64,000 nucleotides of DNA from Neptunicoccus cionae. Lineage in GTDB: Bacteria > Pseudomonadota > Alphaproteobacteria > Rhodobacterales > Rhodobacteraceae. The stretch spans positions 372,001 to 436,000 of the forward strand of contig NZ_BMKA01000001.1 in NCBI RefSeq assembly GCF_014643735.1, given 5' to 3'. Below the pieces are notes generated by a model that saw only the letters and a list, made by a program, of their open reading frames with translations, did no database searches and had not been told where the DNA came from. Of this stretch, positions 1 through 9,300 are shown piece by piece. Within the stretch, counting starts at the first letter, position 1. Each line of letters starts with the position of its first letter. Made by a program: the position numbers and the translations under genes.

Positions 1-44
1 TTGCTGAACTGTCCCTTCCAAAGCTGCGCGACCTGTTAAGACAG

Positions 45-80
45 AGCCCCCGTTGTGACACACAGCGGGGGTTGGCTTTT
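45..80 (+). terminator. Intrinsic terminator
   Basis: CCCCCGTTGTG (47-57) pairs with CACAGCGGGGG (61-71), giving an 11-bp stem with one G-T wobble and an ACA loop, followed by a T-rich tail ending in TTTT at 77-80. It presumably ends transcription of a plus-strand gene that begins before the window. A stop codon at 37-39 in frame 1 is compatible with this, but too little of that gene is present to name it. Confidence 0.8.
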
Positions 81-438
81 GTGGGGGCAGGGCGTCGGCC
101 TTGTTCTGATGGCTGCTGTTTCATTCGAAATCCGCTGGCGGATTGGTTCGGGTCCACACTTCGGCGTCTTCTACCGAGCTAACGCAAATCTTTGGTATTG
201 TCCTAAGGCAACCGATCAAGGCGGGCTTGGAGCTAGGTTGCCAGTTTCCCGACAGGTGGTGCGCTTTGCGCGGCAGGTGCTTGATCCGAAGGGCCCAGAC
301 CTGAATTTCTTTACTTGTAGATCACATGCTGCAACTATCGTTCTAGACCAGCTCACCCGTGTGAGACTTCAAGGGCCATCTGCGTGGCCACCAAGTAATT
401 TACAATAAATTCTAATTTTAAGTAAGGGAACGGCGGCT
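81..438. other. Gene-free stretch upstream of the orphan gene
   Basis: About 360 bases without a convincing gene. The open frame here starts inside the terminator stem and has no ribosome-binding site. A short hairpin (AATCCGC/GCGGATT around 128-145) is visible. The last 40 bases before 439 are AT-rich and probably hold the promoter of the next gene, but no confident -35/-10 pair can be assigned. Confidence 0.5.
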
Positions 439-2106
439 ATGGATACGTTTGACAGGGTATTAATTATTGCGAAGAATAATCGGGGTACGGGATACCCTTT
501 TTGCGCGGGTATTGATGGTAAGAACATCGTGATTGGCGGCAGCATACAGGCGGGCAAAGCCCCCAAAAGCCTCAAGTCCGAAATGCCAGCGGACAAACAC
601 ATCGCTTGGGGGCATATCGTTTGGTCTGACGACGGCGAGGTGCGGTTTCAGTGTGAAAAGCTCGAACCGCGTTTCAAGCCGCGGGATGTCAAGGAACTCA
701 GCCCATTGCTAAAGGTGGCCCCCACCATCGTTAAAGGCGGGGCCGATGACGATGCACCACCACGGCCAAGCGGCCCCGCACCTCTGCCTCCGGGGGTTGC
801 GCCACCCAGACCCACGGGCAAAGCGCCGGAACCGCCCAATGCTGCTGCAAACCCGGACGGCAAAAAAGACGAAAAGTTGGTGCTTCTTTGGCAAAAGTCC
901 CTTCGCGCGGCATTGGAAGAGGAAGATGTCGATCCCACGTTTCTGGCCCAGACCAAGGGGCTGATGGCACCCTATCAAGTGGCGTTTCCCGCACATATGA
1001 TAAAGGCATTTAAGGAGGCCGGAAAGCAGGCGTTTCTCCAACAGGTCATGGATAATTTAAACGCGCGGCTGAAGGCGGATGCGATCAAAATTAAAAAGGT
1101 TTTGGAATCCGACGCCGCGCCTGCCAAGAAAATTGCGGCTTTCGAGAAGGTGAAATCCGGTCTTGATGCCCATATTGAAACGGTGGTCGACAAGACGTGG
1201 ATCCGATACGTGTCTTCCTTCGATGTTCCTGGAAAAACAGCGCAGCGGTTCAATAAGGCCAAGGCCGTCGTGATACCTGCTATCGGTTTTGCGGCCAGTG
1301 TCGCCAGTGCCGCAACCGCTGCCAGCGGTGTGGCAGCGGTTATTGCCATACCGGCTGTGTTGGCTGCTATGCGCTCTGCCAGTGCGGGGATCAAAGGGTA
1401 TCAGGTGTATCTCGGCTCGCTCGGTAAAGCATCCGAGAGGGTTAAGAATTCTACAGAGGCGCTCCAAAGGACCGTGGGTGCTGCCAAGGACGAGATCACC
1501 GGTTCAGAAGCTGGCAAAGCGGGAGCCAAAGCAATCCTGAACGCGCTTGCGGGGGCGGGCTGGAGTGCAACGATCAAAAGTGTGAAGGACGACATTCGCG
1601 CATTAAGCGATAGAATTGGCCAAAGTGAAGCTGTGCGCGACAAAGCCTTGGCGCCTGTGTTGAAGTCGATAGAATTGCTAACGGATGCCGAACAGGAGCT
1701 GAAAGACGGGATTGCAGCAGCCAAGCAGAATGGGGACGGCGGACGGGCAGGGGTATTGTCCGGCATGATGAAACAAATACAAATTGAAGGGCCAAAACTG
1801 TCGGAGGAATTGGATGCAATAATTGAAAATCACAAAAAAATTGCGCCTTATCGCACTAAGGTTGATGGGGCAGCTGATATTGTAGTTTCCATGCAAAAGG
1901 CGCTCGGTCCCGACCTTCAAAACCTCGAGCTGTTGGAAAAAGGCGCAACCGCCGCGGTGAGCGCCGGACTCGGAGCTTATAATGGAGTTGGTGGCGCTAT
2001 ATCTTCCCTTGGGGAAGCACCAGGAGTGGTTATCACGACACTAGGGGGGCTCGTCGATGTGCTTGGCACTGCCGAGGATGTCATAGCTGTTGTTCAAGAC
2101 GGCTGA
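439..2106 (+). CDS. Orphan protein: N-terminal domain, Pro-rich linker, alpha-helical hydrophobic domain
   Basis: I do not recognise this 555-residue protein. Residues 1-95 look like a compact mixed domain. Residues about 100-145 form a Pro/Ala/Gly linker with repeated PP motifs. Residues about 150-555 are almost entirely predicted helix. The helical part has a long Ala/Val/Ile-rich hydrophobic stretch at about 275-315 that could form a membrane hairpin, and a second Gly/Ala/Val-rich stretch near the C-terminus (about 505-550). There is no signal peptide. The start has an AAGGGA ribosome-binding site. A long helical bundle with a central hydrophobic hairpin resembles alpha-pore-forming toxins or secretion-system cargo in general shape only; no homology is claimed. 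It stands alone between a terminator and a broken RTX gene. Confidence 0.75.
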   Translation: MDTFDRVLIIAKNNRGTGYPFCAGIDGKNIVIGGSIQAGKAPKSLKSEMPADKHIAWGHIVWSDDGEVRFQCEKLEPRFKPRDVKELSPLLKVAPTIVKGGADDDAPPRPSGPAPLPPGVAPPRPTGKAPEPPNAAANPDGKKDEKLVLLWQKSLRAALEEEDVDPTFLAQTKGLMAPYQVAFPAHMIKAFKEAGKQAFLQQVMDNLNARLKADAIKIKKVLESDAAPAKKIAAFEKVKSGLDAHIETVVDKTWIRYVSSFDVPGKTAQRFNKAKAVVIPAIGFAASVASAATAASGVAAVIAIPAVLAAMRSASAGIKGYQVYLGSLGKASERVKNSTEALQRTVGAAKDEITGSEAGKAGAKAILNALAGAGWSATIKSVKDDIRALSDRIGQSEAVRDKALAPVLKSIELLTDAEQELKDGIAAAKQNGDGGRAGVLSGMMKQIQIEGPKLSEELDAIIENHKKIAPYRTKVDGAADIVVSMQKALGPDLQNLELLEKGATAAVSAGLGAYNGVGGAISSLGEAPGVVITTLGGLVDVLGTAEDVIAVVQDG

Positions 2107-2405
2107 GTGCGCGACCGGCTTGACGCTCTTTCCTGACTGGCCGCATCCGGTGGAAAACGTGGCCGGAATGGTGCGTTTTGGGGGTGACCCATTTATGTTC
2201 CAATTAAATTCAATAATTACTTATCATAGTACTTGACGACTATATCAGCTTCGTAGTTCCTTTCTTGGAACGACTTAAGTTGGTTGGGTTCGCGCGACCT
2301 TCGGAGACCAAAATTATTGTTAACCATGAAGTTGAAGATATAATTGATAGTGTTGGGTTCTGTCCAAGTGGTCGATTTAATTTAATACCGACCTAGGATA
2401 GATTT
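2107..2405. other. Intergenic region before the RTX pseudogene
   Basis: About 300 bases. The first third has ordinary composition; from about 2195 it becomes AT-rich, as expected for a promoter region. No hairpin with a T-tract, RNA gene or convincing reading frame was seen. Confidence 0.4.
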
Positions 2406-3849
2406 ATGACCGCCCCAACATTGACCGACCTGAACGATGTGACCTTCGCCGAGAACACGGTAAACGCCTCGCCGCAATTGATTGATGTTGACGTTGACTT
2501 TGCAGATGCCGAGGGCGATTTTGACGGGGCAGCCTGCGCCTGACGGGGCTTTTGGCCGAAGATACGGTATCACTTCGCAATCAGGGAACGGACACGGGGG
2601 AGATCGGGTTTGACGGCACCAACGTGACCTATGGCGGTGTGGCTATCGGCACGGTGTCGAGCGGCGCTGCTGGCGCGGATCTGTCAATCAGCTTCAACGC
2701 GGCAGCAACCTCCGCCGCAGTGGATGCGCTGATCCAGAACCTGACTTATGCCAACAGCTCTGACACACCAACCAGCAGCCGCGATTTGTTTTTGAATGTA
2801 AGGGATGCATTAGGGGACAGTTTTGTCGAAACTTCCTTCGCGCGGATAGATGGCGCGGCCAACCCGTTCGATAGCGTCTATGTGGTTTCCAACAGCACCC
2901 CCAGCTTTGTCGATCTGGACGGAGACGGCGATCTGGATCTCGTTGTAGGGGATTACGGTGGCACATTGCACAGTTTTGAAAACACAACGCCGCATGGTGC
3001 CTAATTTACCGTTTCAATCACTCCCGAAAACGATGCGCCGACAGCCACAGTGCTTCCTTCAACGCTTAGAGGAACAGAAGATGCCCCTTTAAATGTTGAT
3101 CTGTCAGGTGTTCAGTTTAGCGATCCGGAGAATGACATACTTGCGCTGCGTTTGACCGCATCAGAAGGACGGATCGATCTGGGCGCTGCGACATCCGGTG
3201 TGACGGTGTCCCAGACCGGCACAGCGACAGCGGCCCTCTATGGCACGGCAGCTGCATTGGAAGCTTATCTTCAAACAGTGAATGCGGTGCAATACACTGG
3301 CGCGCAGGATGTCTTTGGTGACGCAGCCGCAACCTTGACCTTGACGGTAAGTGACGGCGATGCGGAAACGATTGCTGGCGTGATCAGCATTGATCTGGCC
3401 GATGCGGTCGATTCACAGACAGCAGTCGATGGAGAAAATCACTTGATTGGGGGGCTGGGCAGGACATTCTGACCGGCCTTGGTGGCAACGATGTAATTCG
3501 TGGCAATGCTGGCGCGGATGTTCTTAGCGGCGGGGAGGGTCGTGACAAGTTTGTCTTCCGCGAAACCGGTCACGTCGATAAAATTGTTGATTTCAGTGTA
3601 AGCGACGGAGATGTGTTGCGGTTGGACGGGCGCCATTTTTCAACGCTGGAGGCTGGGGAATTGCAAGAAACCCAATTCCGGATCAACACAACCGGCCTTG
3701 CCGAAACAGAGGACGATGCGATCATTTACAATAGCACCACCGGCCAGTTGTACTATGATGTGGGCGGATCTGGCGGGGCGGATGCAATTGAATTTGCCGT
3801 ATTGGAAAACCTTGAACTGATAGACCACAGTGACATATTTATTTTCTAA
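2406..3849 (+). pseudogene. Broken cadherin-like/FG-GAP/RTX secreted protein
   Basis: Three reading frames join into one protein of about 480 residues. An ATG at 2406 opens a cadherin/Ig-like repeat domain. A missing G in the GGGG tract at 2526-2529 moves the frame, after which the domain continues (TGLLAEDTVSL) in frame 2. An FG-GAP/VCBS-like calcium motif (DLDGDGDLDLV) follows. An in-frame TAA at 3002-3004 interrupts the protein, and the same frame then resumes with a second Ig-like domain (ENDAPTATV). A second missing G in the six-G tract near 3451-3456 shifts to frame 1, which encodes hemolysin-type repeats (GGNDVIRGNAGADVL) and a C-terminal type I secretion-like tail ending IFIF. RTX proteins of this kind are exported by type I secretion as adhesins or surface proteins. 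Three independent lesions argue for a decayed gene, although both indels lie in G-runs and could be assembly errors. Confidence 0.8.
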
Positions 3850-3865
3850 CAGCGTCAAAACAAGG

Positions 3866-3896
3866 CACCGCCATTGGAAACCAGTTGGCGGTGTTC
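3866..3896 (+). terminator. Probable terminator of the RTX pseudogene
   Basis: CACCGCCA (3866-3873) pairs with TGGCGGTG (3886-3893); TGG and CCA inside the loop can extend the stem. Only a short TT follows, so strength is uncertain. Confidence 0.5.
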
Positions 3897-4044
3897 CTGC
3901 AATTCCACGCAATCTTTGCCGTACGCTGGGCGGGTGACGCCCGGCATATGGTCTGCCACGAACCACGGATCGTCCGCTTACAATGGAGGCTTGGGGCAGG
4001 TACCTAATGTCCCCGACGAGAGTGCTTTAATCCAAAAGCAGGCT

Positions 4045-6456
4045 TTAAGATTTTGGCCGGTGGTTCTGCGGGTCGTAAAGACAGGGATCGGCAACAGTCG
4101 CACGGATCGGTTGTCCGATGACCTCGACCTCTAGATCGCCGGTCAGATTGGGCACAACAAAGGCCATTGCGATGTTTTTTCCGGTACGGTGGCCCCAGTC
4201 TGCCGAGGTGACAGTGCCGACGACTTTGCCATTTTGCAGCACGCTATCGCCGGGTTGGGCGGGGGCGTGGGTGCAGTCCAGCGCCAAGGTCACGAACGTG
4301 CGCCGGGGGCCGGTTTCAAGGCGTGCTTCCAACGCGGTTTTGCCGATGAAATCCCCCTTTGCCAGATGAACAAACCGATCCAGTGCGGATTCTATCGGGT
4401 CAAACTCGGTGATCAGATCGGCCTTCCAATGACGATACCCTTTTTCGACTCGCATACTGTCCACAGCGCGGGCCCCAAACAGGGTCAATCCGTGCTGTGC
4501 GCCCGCTTTTCGCAGCGCCAGATAGGCGGCGTAAAGCTGTGCGTTCGGGACGTGGATTTCATAAGCCAACTCGCCGGAAAAACTGACCGACATCACAACG
4601 GCAGGGGCAAAGCCGATGAAGGCATTGCGCACCGAAAGCCAAGGGAACGCCTGTGCCGACCAGTTGCCACGGGAAACTTCGCAAAGAACCTCTCGCGCCA
4701 AGGGGCCGGCCAGAACGAGGATCGTGTGCGCGTTGGTCAAGCTGTGGATTTGCACATCTTCGCCTTGTCGAATGTTTTGGGTTAGCCAATCCATGTCGTG
4801 ATATTCCGAAGCCGCAGCAGAGCCGTACCAGACACGCCCGTCCGGCAGGTTCGCAATGGTCGCTTCGCCCTTCACATTGCCCTGATGGTTCAGCAGATAG
4901 CCGAGCCCCACGCGCCCTGCTTTTGCAGTGATCCGGCCACAGAACATGCGATCAAGAAAGGGCCGTAGATCCGCACCCGACAGTTCAAACCTGTTGAAAC
5001 CGCTCACCTCTGTCAGGCCAACGCGCGTTTGCACAGCTTTGATTTCGGCGGCGACCAGATCGAAGGTTTCGTTAAAATAATAGCCGTGGGTTTCGTTGAA
5101 GTCCGCTGTCGGTTTTACGTAGTCCATCCGCTCCCATCCGTTCACCACAGTGAACTCCGCCCCTTCACTGGCAAGGATCGGGGTCAGTGGTGTCGTCTTG
5201 GCAGGGCGTCCGGCGGGGCGGTGTTCATGGGGGAAGTGGAAGCGGAATTCATTCTGGTAATCCTCTACCGCTTTCAGGGCTGTCAGCTCTGTATTGGCAT
5301 GGCCGGTAAAGCGGCGCGGATCAATGCACCATGTGTCATAACAGGCCTCGCCATGAACGATCTGTTGGGCCAGCAACCAGCCGTGGCCGCCGCCTTCACC
5401 GATACCTGCACGCAAACCGATGATGCAAAAGGCGTTGCGTTTGCCCGGAATCCGCCCCACCAGCGGCGCACCGTCTATGGTATAGGTGATCGGTCCATTC
5501 ACGACCGTATGAATGCCGGTTTCCATCAGGGCAGGCATCCGCGCGAAGGCCCCTTCAAGAACATCTGTCACGCGGTCCAGATCATCTGGACACAATGCAT
5601 TGACGAACTTTGGATCAATCCCGTCCATACCCCACGTTTTACAATCCTGTTCATAAAACCCGACCAACAAACCGTTTTTCTCCTGCCGGCAATAATAATC
5701 GCTGATCGGACAGCGCAACAGCGGCATCCGGTGGCTGGCTTCTTTAATTGCAGGGATTTCCTCGGTCAGGAAATACTGGTGCTCCATTGATGTCACGGGG
5801 TGCTGCACCCCCATCATCGAGGCCACTTCGTTCACGCGGTAGCCGCATGCGTTAACCACGATTTCGCAATCAATATCGCCTTTTTCGGTGTGAACGGTCC
5901 AGCTGTGATCCTTGTGCTGGGACAGTCCCGTCACCGCAGTATTGCGGTAGACTTCGGCTCCGGCCTTGCGCGCCCGTCGCGCCAATGCCTGACACAGTTG
6001 CGCCGGATCAATGTCCCCGTCCAACGGATCCCACAAGCCGCCAATCAGGTTGTCGGTAGAGATCAGCGGATGACGTCGGGCGCATTCCTCGGCGTCGATC
6101 ACCTCAAAGTTCACATCCATACCCTTGGCAACGCTGGTGAAATGGGCGTACCCGTCCATTTGCGCCCGGGTGTTGGCCAAGCGAATGCCCCCATCACCGT
6201 GATGATAGTTGATCGGATAGTCCGGATCCCCCGCCAGTTCCTGATACAGCGCAATCGAATGGCTTTTCAGCCCGATCATCGTCTGGTTCATGCCGAAATT
6301 TGTGACCTGCGCAGCAGAATGCCAAGTTGTGCCGGAGGTCAGTTCATCCCGCTCAACAAGCACGACATCGCTCCAGCCCTCTTGCGTCAGATGATACAGT
6401 GTCGAGCAGCCGGCAATGCCGCCGCCGATCACAACAACGCGGGCTGTGGATTTCAT
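4045..6456 (-). CDS. FAD-dependent dimethylglycine/sarcosine dehydrogenase-like protein
   Basis: This 803-residue protein has the architecture of dimethylglycine/sarcosine dehydrogenases. An N-terminal DAO-type FAD domain carries VVVIGGGIAG at residues 7-16 and the TTWHSA motif in the region of flavin attachment in the family. It is followed by a linker and a C-terminal GcvT-like tetrahydrofolate-binding half (about 430-803, with FNRFELSG, GLGYLLNHQGN and RVEKGYRHW). Such enzymes oxidatively demethylate N-methylated glycines and pass the C1 unit to folate in the cytoplasm. An AGGAG site lies upstream of the ATG. The gene stands alone, divergent from upp, so its exact substrate (dimethylglycine, sarcosine or a related amine) cannot be fixed from context. 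Confidence 0.88.
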   Translation of the reverse strand: MKSTARVVVIGGGIAGCSTLYHLTQEGWSDVVLVERDELTSGTTWHSAAQVTNFGMNQTMIGLKSHSIALYQELAGDPDYPINYHHGDGGIRLANTRAQMDGYAHFTSVAKGMDVNFEVIDAEECARRHPLISTDNLIGGLWDPLDGDIDPAQLCQALARRARKAGAEVYRNTAVTGLSQHKDHSWTVHTEKGDIDCEIVVNACGYRVNEVASMMGVQHPVTSMEHQYFLTEEIPAIKEASHRMPLLRCPISDYYCRQEKNGLLVGFYEQDCKTWGMDGIDPKFVNALCPDDLDRVTDVLEGAFARMPALMETGIHTVVNGPITYTIDGAPLVGRIPGKRNAFCIIGLRAGIGEGGGHGWLLAQQIVHGEACYDTWCIDPRRFTGHANTELTALKAVEDYQNEFRFHFPHEHRPAGRPAKTTPLTPILASEGAEFTVVNGWERMDYVKPTADFNETHGYYFNETFDLVAAEIKAVQTRVGLTEVSGFNRFELSGADLRPFLDRMFCGRITAKAGRVGLGYLLNHQGNVKGEATIANLPDGRVWYGSAAASEYHDMDWLTQNIRQGEDVQIHSLTNAHTILVLAGPLAREVLCEVSRGNWSAQAFPWLSVRNAFIGFAPAVVMSVSFSGELAYEIHVPNAQLYAAYLALRKAGAQHGLTLFGARAVDSMRVEKGYRHWKADLITEFDPIESALDRFVHLAKGDFIGKTALEARLETGPRRTFVTLALDCTHAPAQPGDSVLQNGKVVGTVTSADWGHRTGKNIAMAFVVPNLTGDLEVEVIGQPIRATVADPCLYDPQNHRPKS

Positions 6457-6614
6457 TGTGGTTTCTCCTATTGGAACGTCCCCTTCAATAGCCCGCCGCG
6501 CCGTGCCTGCGTCAACGTCCGCTGACAGTTTCCGATTTTCCGATAGATGCGGTTTTTGTTTGTGAAACTTTGCGCAGGATGGGAAAAGGGGGCAAATCGC
6601 AAAAGGCAGCTGTC

Positions 6615-7244
6615 ATGAACCACCTCACCATAGTCGACCATCCCCTTGTTCAACACAAACTGTCGGTGATGCGCCGGACTTCGACTCCGTCCAATCAGTT
6701 CCGTCAGTTGTTACGTGAAATCAGTCACTTGCTGGCCTATGAGGTGACACGCGACCTGCCGATGACGACCGTCGCGATCGACACGCCGGTCTGCCCGATG
6801 GATGCGCCGATGCTGGATGGCAAAAAGCTCGCTCTGGTATCGATTCTGCGGGCTGGTAACGGGTTGCTGGACGGGGTGTTGGAATTGATCCCCTCGGCGC
6901 GTGTCGGCTTTGTCGGGCTTTATCGCGACGAGGAAACCCTGCAACCGGTGCAGTATTACTTCAAAGTGCCCGAAGGCATGGACGAACGGGTCGTGATCGC
7001 AGTGGACCCGATGCTCGCCACGGGCAACTCTTCCGTCGCGGCTATTGACCTGCTGAAAAAAGCCGGCGCTACCAACATCAAATTCCTGTGCCTGCTTGCA
7101 GCGCCCGAGGGCGTTGCACGGATGAAAGAAGCCCACCCTGACGTGCAAATCGTCACCGCGTCACTGGATGAAAAGCTTGACGAGAAAGGCTACATCGTAC
7201 CGGGTCTCGGGGATGCAGGTGACCGGATGTTCGGCACCAAGTAA
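6615..7244 (+). CDS. upp: Uracil phosphoribosyltransferase
   Basis: Converts uracil and PRPP to UMP in pyrimidine salvage. The 209-residue product has the expected length and the PRPP-binding segment [10 protein letters not shown], the substrate loop [13 protein letters not shown] at the C-terminus, and the conserved [10 protein letters not shown]. The ATG at 6615 gives the family N-terminus ([10 protein letters not shown]). An in-frame upstream extension to 6570 adds a basic tail with no family counterpart, so it was not used. The ribosome-binding site is weak. Divergent from the flavoenzyme gene. Confidence 0.96.
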   Translation: MNHLTIVDHPLVQHKLSVMRRTSTPSNQFRQLLREISHLLAYEVTRDLPMTTVAIDTPVCPMDAPMLDGKKLALVSILRAGNGLLDGVLELIPSARVGFVGLYRDEETLQPVQYYFKVPEGMDERVVIAVDPMLATGNSSVAAIDLLKKAGATNIKFLCLLAAPEGVARMKEAHPDVQIVTASLDEKLDEKGYIVPGLGDAGDRMFGTK

Positions 7245-7396
7245 CGTCAGCCCGCACGGGTTTCAATGTTCCCTAAGCACTCCCGCCGGAGGCATTTGTT
7301 TTTCGCAGCGCCATAACGGGGTGTGGGGGCTGGCATTTTACTACGCCTTAGGGCAAAACGTGGCTGAAAACCAGATTTCCACGCGAGGGCAGACCT

Positions 7397-9235
7397 ATGA
7401 TTCCGTATCGTTCAAGAACTTCCACCCATGGTCGCAATATGGCAGGGGCCCGTGGGCTCTGGCGGGCGACGGGTATGACGGATGACGACTTTGGCAAACC
7501 GATTATCGCGGTTGTGAACTCTTTCACACAGTTTGTGCCCGGTCACGTGCATCTCAAAGACCTTGGTGGTCTGGTGGCCGAAGAAATCCACGCCGCGGGC
7601 GGTGTTGCGAAGGAATTCAACACGATTGCCGTGGATGACGGGATTGCGATGGGTCACGACGGGATGCTTTACTCCCTGCCGAGCCGCGAAGTTATCGCCG
7701 ACAGTGTTGAATACATGGTGAACGCCCACTGTGCCGATGCGATGGTGTGTATTTCCAACTGTGACAAGATTACGCCCGGTATGATGATGGCGGCGCTGCG
7801 GCTGGATATTCCGGTGGTGTTTGTCTCTGGCGGTCCGATGGAGGCTGGTAAGGTCGATATCGACGGCGAATTGCAGGCGATCGATCTGGTGGATGCGATG
7901 ATGCAGGCCGCCAACCCTGATCGCACCGACGAAGAAGTGCTCGCGATTGAGGAAAGCGCCTGTCCGACTTGTGGGTCCTGTTCGGGGATGTTCACAGCCA
8001 ATTCGATGAACTGTCTGGCCGAAGCGCTTGGGCTGGCATTGCCTGGAAACGGGTCGACGCTGGCGACACACTCTGATCGTGAGATGTTGTTCCGCAAAGC
8101 GGGCAAGCGGATTGTAGAGCTGACCAAAGACTACTATGTGAACGGCAACAAAGCTGTGTCTGCCCGCGGGATCGCGACCAAAGCGTCGTTTGAAAATGCC
8201 ATGCGTATGGACATCACGATGGGTGGCTCCACCAACACCATCCTGCATCTTCTGGCGATGGCGCAAGAGGCGGAAGTGGACTTTACGGTGGACGATATCG
8301 ACCGTCTGTCCCGCAACACTCCGTGCCTGTGTAAGGTCGCGCCGGCTGTTGCGAACGTCCATATGGAAGATGTCCACCGCGCAGGCGGTATCTTTGCGCT
8401 GCTGGGTGAAATGAACCGTGCGGGGATGCTCGACACGTCTGTTGGCACCATCCACGAACCGACGCTGGGCGATGCGATTGCCAAATGGGATGTGCGCACC
8501 ACCAATGACGACAGCGTACGCGAACTGTTTATGGCCGCGCCGGGTGGTGTGCGCACGACGCAAGCGTTCTCGCAGTCTCGCCGGTACAAAGAACTGGATC
8601 TGGACCGCGAAAACGGTGTGATCCGCGAAGCCGCACATGCCCATTCCCAAGAAGGCGGTCTTGCGGTTCTGTTCGGGAACCTCAGTCAGGAAGGCTGTGT
8701 GGTGAAAACCGCTGGTGTGGACGAGAGCATTCTCAAATTCAACGGTCGCGCGGTTGTGTGTGAGTCACAGGAAGAAGCTTGTAACCGCATTCTGGGCAAG
8801 GAAGTGAAAGAAGGCGATGTGGTCGTCATTCGCTATGAAGGGCCACGGGGCGGGCCGGGGATGCAGGAAATGCTGTACCCGACGACTTACCTCAAATCCA
8901 TGAAACTTGGCAAAGCCTGCGCCCTGATCACGGATGGCCGGTTCTCGGGCGGGACGTCGGGTCTGTCGATTGGGCACGTGTCCCCTGAAGCAGGCGAGGG
9001 CGGCAATATCGCGCTGGTCGAAGAAGGTGACATCATCGAGATCGACATCCCGAACCGCAGCATGAATGTGAAGCTGACAGACGAACAACTGGCAGAGCGT
9101 CGCGCCGCGATGGAAGCGCGGGAGAACCCTTGGGCTCCGGCAGAGCCACGCAAGCGCAAGATCAGCCGTGCGTTGCGGGTTTATGCGGCGAATGTGGGGA
9201 ATGCCTCACAAGGGGCGGTTCGTCTGGAACCCTAA
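7397..9235 (+). CDS. ilvD: Dihydroxy-acid dehydratase
   Basis: Catalyses the dehydration of dihydroxy-isovalerate and dihydroxy-methylvalerate to the 2-oxo acid precursors of valine, leucine and isoleucine. The 612-residue sequence is collinear with enterobacterial IlvD from the first residues ([20 protein letters not shown]). It contains the cysteine motifs of the Fe-S cluster (ISNCDK and [11 protein letters not shown]) and the C-terminal [14 protein letters not shown]. It is followed within 10 bases by the 23-nt tail motif and a strong terminator, so it is the last gene of its transcript. The preceding 152-base gap shows no obvious leader peptide or attenuator. Confidence 0.98.
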   Translation: MIPYRSRTSTHGRNMAGARGLWRATGMTDDDFGKPIIAVVNSFTQFVPGHVHLKDLGGLVAEEIHAAGGVAKEFNTIAVDDGIAMGHDGMLYSLPSREVIADSVEYMVNAHCADAMVCISNCDKITPGMMMAALRLDIPVVFVSGGPMEAGKVDIDGELQAIDLVDAMMQAANPDRTDEEVLAIEESACPTCGSCSGMFTANSMNCLAEALGLALPGNGSTLATHSDREMLFRKAGKRIVELTKDYYVNGNKAVSARGIATKASFENAMRMDITMGGSTNTILHLLAMAQEAEVDFTVDDIDRLSRNTPCLCKVAPAVANVHMEDVHRAGGIFALLGEMNRAGMLDTSVGTIHEPTLGDAIAKWDVRTTNDDSVRELFMAAPGGVRTTQAFSQSRRYKELDLDRENGVIREAAHAHSQEGGLAVLFGNLSQEGCVVKTAGVDESILKFNGRAVVCESQEEACNRILGKEVKEGDVVVIRYEGPRGGPGMQEMLYPTTYLKSMKLGKACALITDGRFSGGTSGLSIGHVSPEAGEGGNIALVEEGDIIEIDIPNRSMNVKLTDEQLAERRAAMEARENPWAPAEPRKRKISRALRVYAANVGNASQGAVRLEP

Positions 9236-9242
9236 GCTTTGT

Positions 9243-9265
9243 GAGTATTTAATGAACATTGAAGC
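9243..9265 (+). repeat. 23-nt tail motif, copy A
   Basis: GAGTATTT, four variable bases (AATG), AACATTGAAGC, lying 8 bases after the ilvD stop. The final GC is the start of the terminator stem. The same motif with identical spacing follows two other plus-strand genes (15807 and 23798). Confidence 0.75.
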
Positions 9266-9295
9266 CCCGCTGACGTGATGCCAGCGGGGCTTTTT
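9264..9295 (+). terminator. ilvD terminator
   Basis: GCCCCGCTG (9264-9272) pairs perfectly with CAGCGGGGC (9282-9290), with a 9-base loop, followed by TTTTT. Confidence 0.92.
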
Positions 9296-9300
9296 CATGG

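Noticed and set aside
55-408. 117-residue open frame after the first terminator
   Set aside because: It starts inside the terminator hairpin, has no ribosome-binding site or recognisable protein character, and overlaps a non-coding stretch.
6457-6614. Glycine riboswitch between the dimethylglycine dehydrogenase-like gene and upp
   Set aside because: No paired aptamer-like hairpins or conserved cores were visible.
7412-8650. 412-residue antisense frame opposite ilvD
   Set aside because: It is a mirror of the ilvD codons; no start context and no family.
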